NCBI RefSeq assembly: GCF_000149955.1
Contig: NC_030996.1
Span: forward strand, 2,147,301-2,211,300
Length of the DNA: 64,000 nt
From: Fusarium oxysporum f. sp. lycopersici 4287
Lineage: Eukaryota; Ascomycota; Sordariomycetes; Hypocreales; Nectriaceae
Direction: 5' to 3'
Below are positions 32,782-43,223 of this stretch, piece after piece. Positions within the stretch are counted from its first letter, which is position 1. Every line of letters starts with the position of its first letter. A model generated the notes under the pieces. It worked only from the letters and a program-made list of their open reading frames with translations. It made no database searches and was not told the DNA's origin. The translations under genes were made by a program, and so were the position numbers.

Positions 32782-33655
32782 CTATATTCCTCGGATCCCA
32801 ACCGAGTCAAAACTTTGAAACAAAGCCTGCGTCTCGGCCATAAACCCCGATAAAGTCTGGTTATCAGGCTCTGTCTTGGTAACAGACCCTTGCCAGCCTT
32901 GCTTGTAGACTCGTGTTTCCAGAAACTCAAGTTCCATACCGCCTGAAGCGCGAGACTGCAATACTTGCAATAATTCTCTAACCCTGTTGTCGCCCTGGAT
33001 AAAATTCCTCAGAGCATCAGCATTTAGATAGCGGTATGCCGCGCAGTATGATCTGCGGTCTGAGCTCCATCCTCCAATTGAGTAGCTGGCGACGACAGCA
33101 CCTGGGCTTAGCATGATGGTGCGATCTAGTTCCTGGAGTACGGCGTCCAATTGCTGAAATTCGCTGGAAGTGAGCGCATTGGCGAATCGGAAATTCAAGA
33201 GAGCTGTGACTGTGTCGTAGGTGCTGGATAAAGCGGTTTGTCTAGCGACATCGCTAGAGGTGAAGGTGTATGTGTCTCTAGTGGCTGGCGCTACAGTGAT
33301 GGATTTCCTGGCGCTGGCGAGCTCTGTTGCTTGTTGGCTAGCTTCGAATTGACTCCGACCAGCTAAACTCTTCCAATCTTCGAGACATTCTCGTTAGCAC
33401 GGTTCTTATCTGAGCCGCTTCACTGTACCTACCGATAAACAGCTTAGCTTTGTTCGGGGCATCATGCACAATCCCCCACCAGACGATGCCCGTTTCTGGA
33501 TGGTCGAGATACGTCTTTAGCGTCGCTGCCCATATCTTGCCGACTTCGGTATTCTGATCCGAGAGCGATGCATGATTGCTAGAATTCGAGAATTGCAAGC
33601 TGATGATTTCTGTACCCTCGTAGGGAGGAAACTGAGAAGATCTAGAGTTGGCCAT
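32782..33655 (-). CDS. Hypothetical protein, dimeric alpha-beta barrel-like
   Basis: 267 aa in two exons (33655-33433, 33362-32782; intron GTAGGT...GTTTAG). I do not recognise a named family. The N-terminal part (EIISLQFSNSSNHASLSDQN, TGIVWWGIVHDAPNKAKLFI) has the strand pattern of antibiotic-biosynthesis-monooxygenase or EthD-like ferredoxin-fold domains: a strand, a helix, then a WWG strand. The C-terminal half (GGMELEFLETRVYKQGW) could be a second such unit. No signal peptide or membrane helix. It neighbours the L-amino acid oxidase in the same orientation, so a role in processing an oxidised product is possible but speculative. Confidence 0.6.
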
Positions 33656-34028
33656 GGTGGTTAAACATGCAATTGAGGTTTTATTTGACGACTGCAAAGA
33701 TTACACGTGTATGAACTTGGTCTTTATAAAAACACTGGAACCGCTGACGTAACGCGATGGGGTTACTTTGTCATTTCCAGACCGTTTAGCGACCGTGCCC
33801 ACTGTCAGCCGCTAAATCCGACGCTGAATGTGAAACGAAGCTCATTAAACCCTTGCCATATGCACTCCTTTTCATGTGGATATGTTTAACCAGGCAATCG
33901 CAATAGAGACTCTAGCCGCGTTTCAGCTACTTTTCAATGTGCAAAAGGATATAGAAATTTATAAAGATACTCGTCAAACAGGCTATCAAGTTAAACTCTT
34001 AGTATCGGAATACATACATCTATTAAGC
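33656..34028. other. Intergenic between two minus-strand genes
   Basis: Promoter region of the alpha-beta-barrel gene and 3' flank of the L-amino acid oxidase. No gene recognised. Confidence 0.5.
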
Positions 34029-36582
34029 TTAATATGTGTCATTCTTATCCACTCCCAATTCATAGAAACTCTCAATCAAGCTTAAAACAGCCAACGCAGC
34101 ACCGTAGGTCATGTCAACACCTTCCTCGTTAGCCTCCTTCTCAGGGCTAGCAGTCAAATCCTTGTCCTTAGTCGTGTAAAACTGTCTTGTAGGCATCTCC
34201 TCCGGTAGAGGATGGAAAGGCAAGCCTGTGGGCATATCGCCGTCCTTCTTCAAAGGCTCGCTGACATTCTTGCCATTATCAGGCCCAGTTCTGAGCAGTT
34301 TCAGGACGATATCGTATGCCTCAAACTTCTCGTTGCCGTTCTGTAGACCCTGGAACATGACGTACACCGCTCGGATGACGCTTTCCAGTGCACCTACGAT
34401 CCATGCATGGTGGGATGAGGCTGCTTCTCCGACAAGATACAGTTGGCCTAGTGCATTAGGCTTGATGATTTCTTGCCACATATTAGAGAACTGCCCGGGG
34501 CCGAAATACGCGAATGCTCCTGACATGTTTTGGTCTCTGTACCAGTCGTAGCCGTGGTGGTCAATGTATTGCTCTTCAAGAAATTTAACCATTTCCTCAA
34601 ACGGACGTTCTCTTCGAGCATGAAGCCGCGCAAGGTCGTGGATGATGAGCCGCTTGAGCTCTGCGTCATCTTGTGTTGTGTTGTTGGAACAGAGGGAGCC
34701 AATACGCTGGGCATCTTGACCCCAAGTATACGAACACAGAAGCACAGCCGGCTTCTCAGGATCCCACTTGTCCTCACCCTCGTTTGACTTGATGTTGTAC
34801 GACGGATAAACACAAACACGCAGGGGCAAGTCTGTTCGGGATACACCACCCTTGGCAATGTTGAATGGATCCGTTTGCCACCATGCAGTTCGGAATTTCA
34901 TGCCGACTTTGGCAGAGGCACCATACCCAAGAGCTCGGATGGCCTGCTTAGTGCCCCAGGATAAACCAGCATCGGAAAGCTCCATACGCTGAAGGGCGCC
35001 GAGGGTGGTGCTATTGAAGATAGCAAAGTACTCCCTGTCTTTAGTCTCGACCTTCTTGGTCTTGGGATCTGTTCTAGTGGTTTTAATCTTCATTGCGGTA
35101 TACTTGCCGGCTTTGCGCTCTCGACGAAGCTGAACTTGAGCATCGATTGATTGAACCTTGGTGTTGTATTCAATGCGTTTCTTGATCTTCAGAGCCATAC
35201 GCTTGGCGATCTCTTGAGCACCGCCGTCGATGCACCACCAGTACTGAATGTTCTTAGTAGCTGGGTCGTCGTCCATGTCGGGGGTGTGGAAATCGAGCTC
35301 TTCCAGGACACATTCTGTGAGGGATTGGTCATACCAACCTGTACCGCTACCAAGAGTGAGCTATTGCGAAGTGAAGCTTTGATATAAGGCTTACTAGGTC
35401 ATCGTCTCAAGATACTCGATAGTGTTGTAGTTGTATCCAGGGCCCTTGGGGAAGCCATCCTCAACTGGAAGCTTGGGTCCTTTTCCAACATCTTTCTCTT
35501 GGCCTCTATGCACTCAGGTCAGTTTCTATCCGTTCTCGAATCGCCTTGCAAAGTGGAGGGATACTTACGAGCCAAGGAATTGTCGAACGCTCATATGATC
35601 GGCCCTCATAAGAAGATCCCATAATTCTTGTGATGCTGGCCCTCTCACCCCACGTTTCTCATCTTTGCCGGCACTCTTGAGTGCTTGCTTCTCCTCCTCT
35701 TTCTCTTCTGCAATTGCCGCCTTGAACTTCTCTTTGGCAACGTCTGTAAAGACTTTTAGGGCTGCGCTGACTAGATCGCTGGGGTTGGTCTTAAGAAGAC
35801 TATAAAGCAATCAGAAGTGGTCCATGGCTGCATGTTTCTCAGGCGTCATACTCAGGCGGTATCTGGCCGTTCGCAGGGAGGCCCTCGTTGACCTTATACG
35901 GATCGTTCGCTTTTTTCTTGGGGTCCCAAACATTACCTCTTGTCGTTATGTCGTTGATGTAGGCAGGACATTCATCTAGCTCGTCCTTCAAGTAATAAGG
36001 AATCAGGCCCGGCTTGCTTTCCTGGGTGATTCCGATGTATTGGAACAGCTGGAATGTTCTTGGGAATATATCAGCATAAGACTTCCAAGCTTGCCTCATT
36101 AGTCTAGCTTACCTCTTCATGATAGTGTTGTTGGGGAAGCGCATAGCACCAACATCGTAGTAGTCGTGCTCTTCATCAGAGAAGTGGTGGGTGTATAGAC
36201 GTCCGCCAAGTCTTTCCGCACCAGCAGCTTCAAGGATGTCGTAGCTGATCTTGAGACCTTTTCCCTTGAGCTCTTCATGACCGTTGAGCCAGTCAAAGAG
36301 CAGGGCAGCGAACAAGCCAGCGACACCGGCGCCAACAATGCCCACGCTAATCTTACCCTCCTCCTCAGGGATATAGCCTGGACCGGTGAACTTCTTGGTC
36401 TTTTCTCGCAGTGAACCTATGCTATCCTTCTCACTGACCTTAGCAGGAAGAGACGCCCTCAAGCGTTCGATAACACCCTTGAGGTCATAATCCATACTCG
36501 CCTGGGCGACATCACGAGCCCACATATGCTTGTAGGACTTTGTGAATTGATGGACTTCCGTAAAGGTGCCTTGCGAAGTCAT
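34029..36582 (-). CDS. FAD-dependent L-amino acid oxidase-like amine oxidase
   Basis: Flavoprotein of the monoamine-oxidase/LAAO family; predicted to oxidise an amino acid or amine to the imino/keto acid with H2O2 and ammonia. 778 aa in five exons, introns 36112-36059, 35851-35800, 35568-35506 and 35394-35347, all in phase. The Rossmann ADP-binding loop is VGIVGAGVAGLFAALL, the downstream FAD contact ERLGGRLYTHHF, then DVGAMRFP. The substrate-domain segment WWCIDGGAQEIAKRMALKI and the C-terminal FAD segment LYLVGEAASSHHAWIVGALE are typical. It is longer than most LAAOs, with an Ala/Glu/Lys-rich insertion (AAIAEEKEEEKQALKSAGK). No signal peptide. The start ATG at 36582 is the first in frame. 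It is divergent from the heme-barrel-like gene at 38400. Confidence 0.9.
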
Positions 36583-38399
36583 GATTGAGAGTTGAATGTT
36601 TGTTACTGAGTTGAAAGATTGAACTGATTGCTATGGGGAATATTGGCTTGACCCTTCAGCACAGGATCTATCTTTTATAAATCTACGCCAGCTTTACCGA
36701 CACGGAAGGCTTACGCTTTGATATCTACGCATAACTCCCCTTAGCGACTTGTACAGCCGTATCAAATGCATGTCTCGAAAACATCGCGAAGATGGCTACC
36801 TGAGCCTCATTAAGGTCTGGACAAACGTTTCCCCTTTTGACGACTGCATTCTTCTTTCAACAAATGAGGTGTTTCATATGTCGCAAAGAACGCGATGGTG
36901 GATACCTAAGTCGCACTAAGTCTTTAACAGACCTTCCCCTTTCTAACGACTGCATTCTTCTATCGAATGAGCTGTTGCATATCTTTAGGGGCAGCCTACT
37001 TGGTCAACAATGGCTGGCTGACTTCAAAAATTGTAGAGGCATTCCTATCCTGTTCGGAGTGGATTGCCGGGAAGATAGAAGGAAGCTGCCTCCCATAGGG
37101 CGCTTCTCCTTGGAGGCACCCTTCGATTTAAAGGTGGCTGGCTGAACTCAAGGTAGGGAGCCTGGGTTCCTTCACACCGCTCATCGAAAATTACCACGTC
37201 TCATAACTCCGAAACCTCTCATAACAATACGACAGTGGTGGCTGAAGTTCTGTGCTTATCCGAGGACTCAAAATACGAGAATTCTGCCTATGTGGCTGGC
37301 TGAAGAGGACAGATGGTGTGAAACTTGACCTATCTGGCTCATACACTCAATTCTCATAGATCATGTCTTAAACTACGCGCTCAATAAAGCTGCACAGCTT
37401 TTGGATTTTAGCCAATAACCTTCTTGATATTTGTGATATGTGCACTACTCTGTGTAGCCTGCAGATTTTATCGAAAAAGAGCCAATCAGAGCAGCAGCCG
37501 CAATGCATGATATGAGACATATGTATCGATATTGCTTTCTAGGTGTTTTCTGCAAGGAGACGTGACTAGTCTCAAAAGTCACAAATATGGCGTTGAAAGA
37601 GACGGCTGAAATTTCTACTACGGTAAGGTGAGAATCCACCGTCTGTACCCCGCTCTACTGCCCCACGACAGTGCAGAGCTATTGAATAGCCATGCGGCTG
37701 ATGTGCTGGAACAAAGTCTAGCCCCAGGATGGCCCATATTTGATTGGCAATGTCTCACTCCCAGCGGCTAACCAAGAACATTCCGGGGTAAAGTCTCTGA
37801 AACTCGCAACGCCTTTTGAAGTTCTCAGAACTTAATTTCACCAAGAGCAGTCAAGATCGCGGCTTCAAATTTAAAGAGGAATATATCTAAGTCATTCCTC
37901 TTAAGTCAATGGAATATTGCTTAGGCATATTGTGAAAATGGTATTCAAGACTTGTGCCAGAGAATCTACAGGTGTTTGCAACTGTGGGGTTCTGAAACAT
38001 TTCCATTCTCTCGCATAACCCCGGAGCCTTATGTTTGAACATGTTTGAAATCTCGGCCTGGGCCAGGAGCTAAGCGGTGAATGTTTCCAAGACCGGTTTC
38101 CTGTTGTATTTTCAGCTTGCTGTATCAGCCAGCCACAAGTCGTAAGAGCGTGTTCTGGACCTAATTCTTGACGAAGGGGGTAAAACTAAACACCTGGATC
38201 CTATAGGCCACTGCTGTACAGGAATGCTCAACTTCCTCGAAGTAGGAATGCATTTCATAATAGCCAACGAAAGGTACGCCGTGCCTGCGAACATTGGAAG
38301 ATAAAAAGGCAATTAAGTCCCATATAATTTACTCCCCGTCAAGCTACTATCTCAACTAAGCTCCATCAATACCAGCTTGCTTTCTCTTCATCTACAATC
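36583..38399. other. Long divergent intergenic region with degenerate repeats
   Basis: 1.8 kb between the LAAO and heme-barrel-like genes. The near part holds a tandem ~95-bp repeat (separate entry). GGCTGGCTGA-type words recur at about 37013, 37136 and 37293. No gene was supported. Confidence 0.4.
36785..36982 (+). repeat. Two diverged ~95-bp tandem copies
   Basis: Copy 1 (36785-36879) and copy 2 (36891-36982) share CGCGA-ATGG-TACCT, CCCCTTT, an ACGACTGCATTCTTCT core and a GTTTCATAT/GTTGCATAT end. Identity is roughly 70-75% by eye. They lie just upstream of the LAAO gene and could be duplicated regulatory DNA or a degraded repeat. Confidence 0.5.
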
Positions 38400-39779
38400 A
38401 TGGGCATATCACTCGAGGACCTTGCCCCTGATGTTCCCATCGTCAGTATTAAGGTCTCAGAAGGCTTCAACTATGGCCCGACTGTTCTTCAGCCGACTCT
38501 TCAAGAGTATGACGAAACTTCCAAGAATGGTGGTTACTCAGACGTCACTGATGAGAATGGCACTGGGCTCAAGATACCTCCACCTCCTCCACTAGATGTC
38601 TTGGGAAAATTCACAGGCACCTTTATGGGCTTTGGCTTCAACACCATCTTCAGGCCCTTGAGCCGAAATCCAAAGACTATAACCCAATTCCCCAAGACTC
38701 CAACCGACTCAAGCACCAGCAATCTCCTGCAACTCAACCTGACTGGTGAAACTCAAGTGTTCGGCGAGCTACTTGAGCATGTACCCAATCGTGGTTTGTT
38801 TGATCAGGCCGATATTGACCTCATTGGTCTGCCATACACGCAGTCCATTGTCGATGCAATGCCGAATCCAGATGGGACAGTCCCTGACAAGCCACCTAAC
38901 ATCCACTTTGAGCCTGGACTCTGGATTCGCGTGCCTCAGGTAGAGGACATGCCGGAACTTGCAGCCTCCTTCTGCCGCATGGGTTCCATTCCACATGGCA
39001 CAACTATCAATGCTCAAGGGTTTCGGCATGCCATCACTTCCAAAGGCGCCCCCGATATTGATCCCACCGATATCACTCCACTCCTGATCGAGCAAGTTGG
39101 AATTCCTCCCATCAACGAGCCTCAAAAAACTGCGACTGAACTGGAAAAGAAACGATTCGACAACCAGGACGCCGACAAAGACACTACTCGTCGCCTTCCC
39201 CAAGACCTAAGCCCATTCATTGCCAATGGAACTATCACACAGAAGATCATCGATGATCCAAACACTATCCTGAGACAGGCCAATGAGGGCAAGAATATTA
39301 TCGAGAACGCCATGTTTATCGTTTCGACTAATGCTCCGCCCGGTGCCTTTGGCGGTGGAACATCAAATATTGGTTTCAATATCGGCTCTGATGAGGGCAA
39401 AAAGACAGGCGCTTCGCGCGAGAAGAAAAGCGGCAATGCTAACGCTGTCGACGTGACGGCTCAGTACTGGGTCTCCAAGATCCGTGCTGAAGTCGAGCTT
39501 GATCCTTCTATGCGCGTCGGGCAAAAGGTTTCTCCTGCTTCTCAAGGCCCTAGAGATGCCGTGCCGGAGTTCTACATCGACAATGAGGTTGAGATTCCGT
39601 CATGCAAGAAGACTGTCACTGTCGCGTATACCCAGATTCAGTACTCTCAAATGGTCATGCTTGATTTCAATGGAATCAAATGGCCTCATGTTACTGTTGC
39701 AACCCTTGCTCCGATTATAGACCGTAAAAAGCCAACACTTTCTTCTGCCATGGAGTATGTTAAAAATTCGTCTATATGA
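38400..39779 (+). CDS. Heme beta-barrel/peroxidase-like protein of unknown role
   Basis: 459 aa, single exon. The layout resembles a family I know from bacteria and fungi that is annotated as heme-binding or peroxidase-like beta barrel. It opens with a lipocalin-like strand (LGKFTGTFMGFGFNTIFRPL), then FGELLEHVPNRGLF, FEPGLWIRVPQVEDMPE and the conserved MGSIPHGTTINAQG motif. It ends NANAVDVTAQYWVSKIRAEV and LDFNGIKWPHVTVATL. The Pro-rich N-terminal segment (KIPPPPPLDV) and the absence of a signal peptide suggest a cytosolic protein. An H2O2-related partnership with the LAAO, from which it is divergently transcribed, is plausible but inferred. Heme binding is not provable from sequence alone. 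Confidence 0.6.
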   Translation: MGISLEDLAPDVPIVSIKVSEGFNYGPTVLQPTLQEYDETSKNGGYSDVTDENGTGLKIPPPPPLDVLGKFTGTFMGFGFNTIFRPLSRNPKTITQFPKTPTDSSTSNLLQLNLTGETQVFGELLEHVPNRGLFDQADIDLIGLPYTQSIVDAMPNPDGTVPDKPPNIHFEPGLWIRVPQVEDMPELAASFCRMGSIPHGTTINAQGFRHAITSKGAPDIDPTDITPLLIEQVGIPPINEPQKTATELEKKRFDNQDADKDTTRRLPQDLSPFIANGTITQKIIDDPNTILRQANEGKNIIENAMFIVSTNAPPGAFGGGTSNIGFNIGSDEGKKTGASREKKSGNANAVDVTAQYWVSKIRAEVELDPSMRVGQKVSPASQGPRDAVPEFYIDNEVEIPSCKKTVTVAYTQIQYSQMVMLDFNGIKWPHVTVATLAPIIDRKKPTLSSAMEYVKNSSI

Positions 39780-40085
39780 TATAATTCTAGGGGCACTCGC
39801 ATCCGGGTTGTAGTCTCTAGTTATAGTTCCTATAAAAATTGATATGATAACTCATCCTCTGATATTTTGCTTATAAATCTGCTTTTTCTAGCTTTAGTGG
39901 GTACATGAACCTTTCGAGCATTGGATATCGGGTCATTAGAGGCCGAGAGATGAATCACCCTATATCATCCGACCTCCACTTTTCACCTGGTGCATATGTT
40001 GAATCATAAAAATACCGCGCCTTCCCAGTTACATATCCCTGATCCTGCTCATCTTCAAATCTCTACCTGCAAATACTATTCGATC
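39780..40085. other. Intergenic, promoter of the SDR gene
   Basis: 306 bp between two plus-strand genes. No further gene. Upstream in-frame codons from 39990 read into the SDR but contain no better start than 40086. Confidence 0.5.
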
Positions 40086-40997
40086 ATGTCAACAGTAAAG
40101 AATCTTCCCGTCGGCGCTGACTTCATAGTAACCCACCACGCAACATCTTACGACTACATCTCACCTTTGAAACTGGACCTCACCGGTCAGCATGTCCTCA
40201 TCACTGGTGCAGCACATGAAGAGGGAGTGGGATTTGCTACTGCTAGAGCTTTTGCACGTGCTGGAGCATCTTTCATAGCGTGTTGTGATATACACGGCAT
40301 ATCTGATAACATCATTACGAAGTTGAAGTCAGCCGCGAGCCTTGCCAATCGCAAAGAACCTCTGGTGCTGGGCTACAAAGTTGACATTGCAAGCCAAGAA
40401 AGTGTCAAAGCAATGTATGAGTCCATAGTCGAACAGTTCAACGGACGATTGGACATTCTTGTCAATAACGCGGCACATATGGAACCATACAAGCCTTTCC
40501 TTGAGTCCGATCCAGACACCTACTGGCGAACATGGGAAGTAAACATCCATGGCCTTTTCAACATGGCCCGTGTATTCCTCCCGCTTCAACTATCGAGCCA
40601 TTCAGAATCTAATGGCTCTTGCATCATGATCAACGTATCGTCGTCAGGCGCTTTGAGCGTTCGTCCTGGAAGCGGGAGTTATCGAACCTCCAAACTTGCA
40701 GTGCTACGATGGACTGAGTCGCTGCAAGTTGAGTATGGCGAGCAAGGTCTTTTGGCGTTTTGTGTGAACCCTGGAGCGATCAAAACAAAGATCACTGAAG
40801 GAGCGCCTGAAGCAGTTAGGAATGCACTTCCTCATCGACCAGATATCGCTGGTGATACAATTGCTTGGTTGGCTTCTGAGCGCAGGGAGTGGCTTGGTGG
40901 AAGATATATGAGTTGCCCGTGGGATATGGAGGAGCTGATTGCCAAGAAGGATGAGATTGTTAAAGAGGATAAACTTAAGTTGAGAATGGTTGTTTAA
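40086..40997 (+). CDS. Short-chain dehydrogenase/reductase
   Basis: 303-aa classical SDR, single exon, NAD(P)-dependent. The cofactor loop is VLITGAAHEEGVGFATARAF (TGxxxGxG type with a longer spacer), followed by DILVNNAA, the catalytic Ser in INVSSSGALSV and YRTSK for the Tyr/Lys pair, then CVNPGAIKTKI. The acidic residue after strand 2 (CCDIHG) suggests NAD preference. The start ATG at 40086 gives MSTVKNLPVGADF; the longer reading from 39990 is unlikely. It follows the heme-barrel-like gene in the same direction. The substrate is unknown. Confidence 0.88.
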   Translation: MSTVKNLPVGADFIVTHHATSYDYISPLKLDLTGQHVLITGAAHEEGVGFATARAFARAGASFIACCDIHGISDNIITKLKSAASLANRKEPLVLGYKVDIASQESVKAMYESIVEQFNGRLDILVNNAAHMEPYKPFLESDPDTYWRTWEVNIHGLFNMARVFLPLQLSSHSESNGSCIMINVSSSGALSVRPGSGSYRTSKLAVLRWTESLQVEYGEQGLLAFCVNPGAIKTKITEGAPEAVRNALPHRPDIAGDTIAWLASERREWLGGRYMSCPWDMEELIAKKDEIVKEDKLKLRMVV

Positions 40998-41211
40998 GCT
41001 TGTGTTTACGAGGTCCAAGCAAAGTGCATGCAAGTTGCTAAAGTCTATGGATGGCAGACAAGAAGATGTAATAAATGTTATAGGAAGTATATAAAGATTA
41101 ACACTTTTAGACTATATATTAAGTAAGATAATAACTAAGTTTTATATACTAATATAAGCTCTTAGCTATATGTCTTAGCTATAAATAATATAGTTAGCAT
41201 AGTCTCCTAGT
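40998..41211. other. AT-rich flank left of the chimeric block
   Basis: 3' flank of the SDR gene. AT content rises steadily from 41040. No counterpart in the DAO locus could be aligned here. Confidence 0.4.
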
Positions 41212-41742
41212 TCTAAGCTTATAAATAGGCTTTATTAGTAGGATATAAAATCTTATTAATAAACTTAATAACTGCTTATATTATATTAAATCTAAAGATA
41301 TATCCCCCTTTAGTAATTTCTTAGTTATATTAGCTAGTAATTTTATCTTATTACATAAAAATATAAAGCGTACTATAAGTATAAATAATATTTTAATTAT
41401 TTTTAATTTCTTTTTTAATATATATTTGTATTAATTTATAAAGGCAGATATTAATATTTTAAAAAATAATATTTACTATTAAAATATAAGAGAATAAAAT
41501 AACTTAAGAAAAATAAAAAAAAAATAAAAAAAAAGGTAAAATATATAAAAAAGAAAATAAAACTAATTAATAGGGATATTAATAAAAAGCTAATAAGCTA
41601 TTAATTAATTATAAATATTAAAATATAAGTAATATTGATTTCTATTAAGAAGATTTCTAGGCTAAGATTTAATCCCTATAAATACTCATAGCAGGGGTTA
41701 GAATGCCGGATCTAAATAAGTATAATGCATAAAAATTACAAG
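41212..41742. repeat. RIP-like decayed chimera: DAO 3' end plus 57-kb repeat
   Basis: Extremely AT-rich block. Its left part (about 41217-41500) aligns without large gaps to 44094-44360, the last exon, last intron and part of exon 5 of the D-amino acid oxidase gene, in the same orientation. For example GCTTATAAATAGGCTTTATT matches GCTCACAAATAAGCTCTATC. Its right part (about 41500-41742) aligns to 57395-57657, sharing ATAGCAGGGGTTAGAA and AATAAGTAT. Differences are mainly C-to-T and G-to-A in this copy, the pattern of RIP. The join is near 41500. It has no coding potential left. Confidence 0.75.
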
Positions 41743-41852
41743 GGCGATACAACTCCATAGGCGTAGTGCAGAACTCTTGGTATTAACTCTTATATGCAAC
41801 CCAATCTGAACATCTACAGCTAACGCGGTAACATTTACCAAGCCACTCAGGA

Positions 41853-43223
41853 TTAGTCGCGCAAGAAACTCTCTTCAAACGGGTAATGAGTCAGTAGTTC
41901 ATAGCCCGTATCGGTCACGAGCAACTGGTTCTCCAACTTAACTCCGTCCTTACCGCCGACTTCACCAACATAGGCCTCAACGCACAGCACCATGCCTGCT
42001 TGAAGTTCTCCTTCGTAGCCATATGAGTCTAAGTCTTCGGGGTAACGGATGCACGGGTACTCATCGCACAACCCTACACCGTGGAACATAACGCTATAGC
42101 GCTGAGCGCGGCAGCTTTCAGGCAAACGATGGCCATTCCGCGTCAGTTCTGTGAACTTCACCCCGGGCTTGACCATCTTGGCATTGGTAGTGATATGTTC
42201 GTGGGCGATGCGATACAGGTGTTTCTGTTCTGCCGTAGGCTCGACATCGCCGCAAATCCAGGTACGTGATACATCCACGCACATACCGTATACGCCAATA
42301 AGGTCAGTATCGAGAGCCACCAAGTCTCCATCGCGAAGCACCCGCGGGCCACACTCCTGATACCAAGGGTTGGTGCGCGGTCCGGAACTAAGAAGACGAG
42401 TCTCGATCCATTCACCACCACGACGAATATTACCAGCATGCAGAGCAGCCCAGACGTCGTTTTCGGTGGCGCCGGCACGCATGGCCTGACGCATTTCGCC
42501 GAGAGCAGCTTCACAGGAGGCGATGGCACAGCGCATGGCCAGGATCTCGTCAGGGCCCTTGATCATCCGCGCATGCTCGGTAACGGCCTGCCCGTCACAG
42601 ATATGTATACCCTGGGCTTCGAGGGCACGTAGCCCGGCAACCTCGATGCGGTCCACGGCTAGCCTGCGGTTATCTCCAGCATGCTTCCGGAGCAACTCGT
42701 CAACTTGTGCGCCAAAATGCACAGCATGTTCATCAGTACGATAGCCGGTTTCAAAGTAGAAGAATGAGGCACCACAGCGTACTTCATTGATGAGAGGTAG
42801 ATGCGAGGAAAGATGCTCGCAGCCATGGAAATCCCATAGCACAAGGTAACCGCTCGCCGCGATGAAACAGGCTCGGGCAGGGTTATGTGCGGTCCACAGT
42901 TGCATATTGGTAGTGTCGGTGGCATAACGAATGTTGAGTGGATCGAACAGTAGGATGCCACCGAGGTCGTGGGCAATCAGTTGATCGCAAATGCGTTGCA
43001 AGCGATAGGCGCGCATGGTCGGTAGATGAGGTGACTGTAGGCCCAGCTGCTCCCACTCAGTGAACGCCAGCGGTGTCGGTCCAATGTCTACTCGGTCGTT
43101 GTTGTGGTTGGAGCCATCAGGTTTTAACGTAGAGGTGCGCGGCTTGGTGGGGTCGATACGGCGAGAAATGGCAGGCAAAGCACACGGCGAGCTGAGTTTG
43201 ACTGACTCTTCCTTCTTCTTCAT
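41853..43223 (-). CDS. dddP: DddP-type DMSP lyase (M24 metallopeptidase-fold)
   Basis: 456-aa intronless protein of the pita-bread (M24) fold. It matches the bacterial DddP enzymes that cleave dimethylsulfoniopropionate to dimethyl sulfide and acrylate. N-terminal domain: NDRVDIGPTPLAFTEWEQLG, FDPLNIRYATDTTNMQLWTA. C-terminal domain: RGGEWIETRLLSSGPRTNPW, ALDTDLIGVYGMCVDVSRTW, FHGVGLCDEYP, CVEAYVGE, KLENQ. By recalled numbering of the Ruegeria enzyme (iron ligands Asp295, Asp297, Asp307, His371, Glu406, Glu421; catalytic Asp377), this protein has Asp305, Asp307, Asp317, His381, Glu416, Glu431 and Asp387, a constant offset of ten. DddP is known from a few ascomycetes including Fusarium, and is thought to derive from alphaproteobacteria. 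Lack of introns fits transfer. A role in aminopeptidase-like chemistry is the alternative. Confidence 0.88.
   Translation of the reverse strand: MKKKEESVKLSSPCALPAISRRIDPTKPRTSTLKPDGSNHNNDRVDIGPTPLAFTEWEQLGLQSPHLPTMRAYRLQRICDQLIAHDLGGILLFDPLNIRYATDTTNMQLWTAHNPARACFIAASGYLVLWDFHGCEHLSSHLPLINEVRCGASFFYFETGYRTDEHAVHFGAQVDELLRKHAGDNRRLAVDRIEVAGLRALEAQGIHICDGQAVTEHARMIKGPDEILAMRCAIASCEAALGEMRQAMRAGATENDVWAALHAGNIRRGGEWIETRLLSSGPRTNPWYQECGPRVLRDGDLVALDTDLIGVYGMCVDVSRTWICGDVEPTAEQKHLYRIAHEHITTNAKMVKPGVKFTELTRNGHRLPESCRAQRYSVMFHGVGLCDEYPCIRYPEDLDSYGYEGELQAGMVLCVEAYVGEVGGKDGVKLENQLLVTDTGYELLTHYPFEESFLRD

Noticed and set aside
41212..41742. Possibility that the AT-rich block is an origin or centromere-like element
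   Set aside because: Its alignment to DAO exons and the 57-kb repeat explains it as decayed duplicate DNA.
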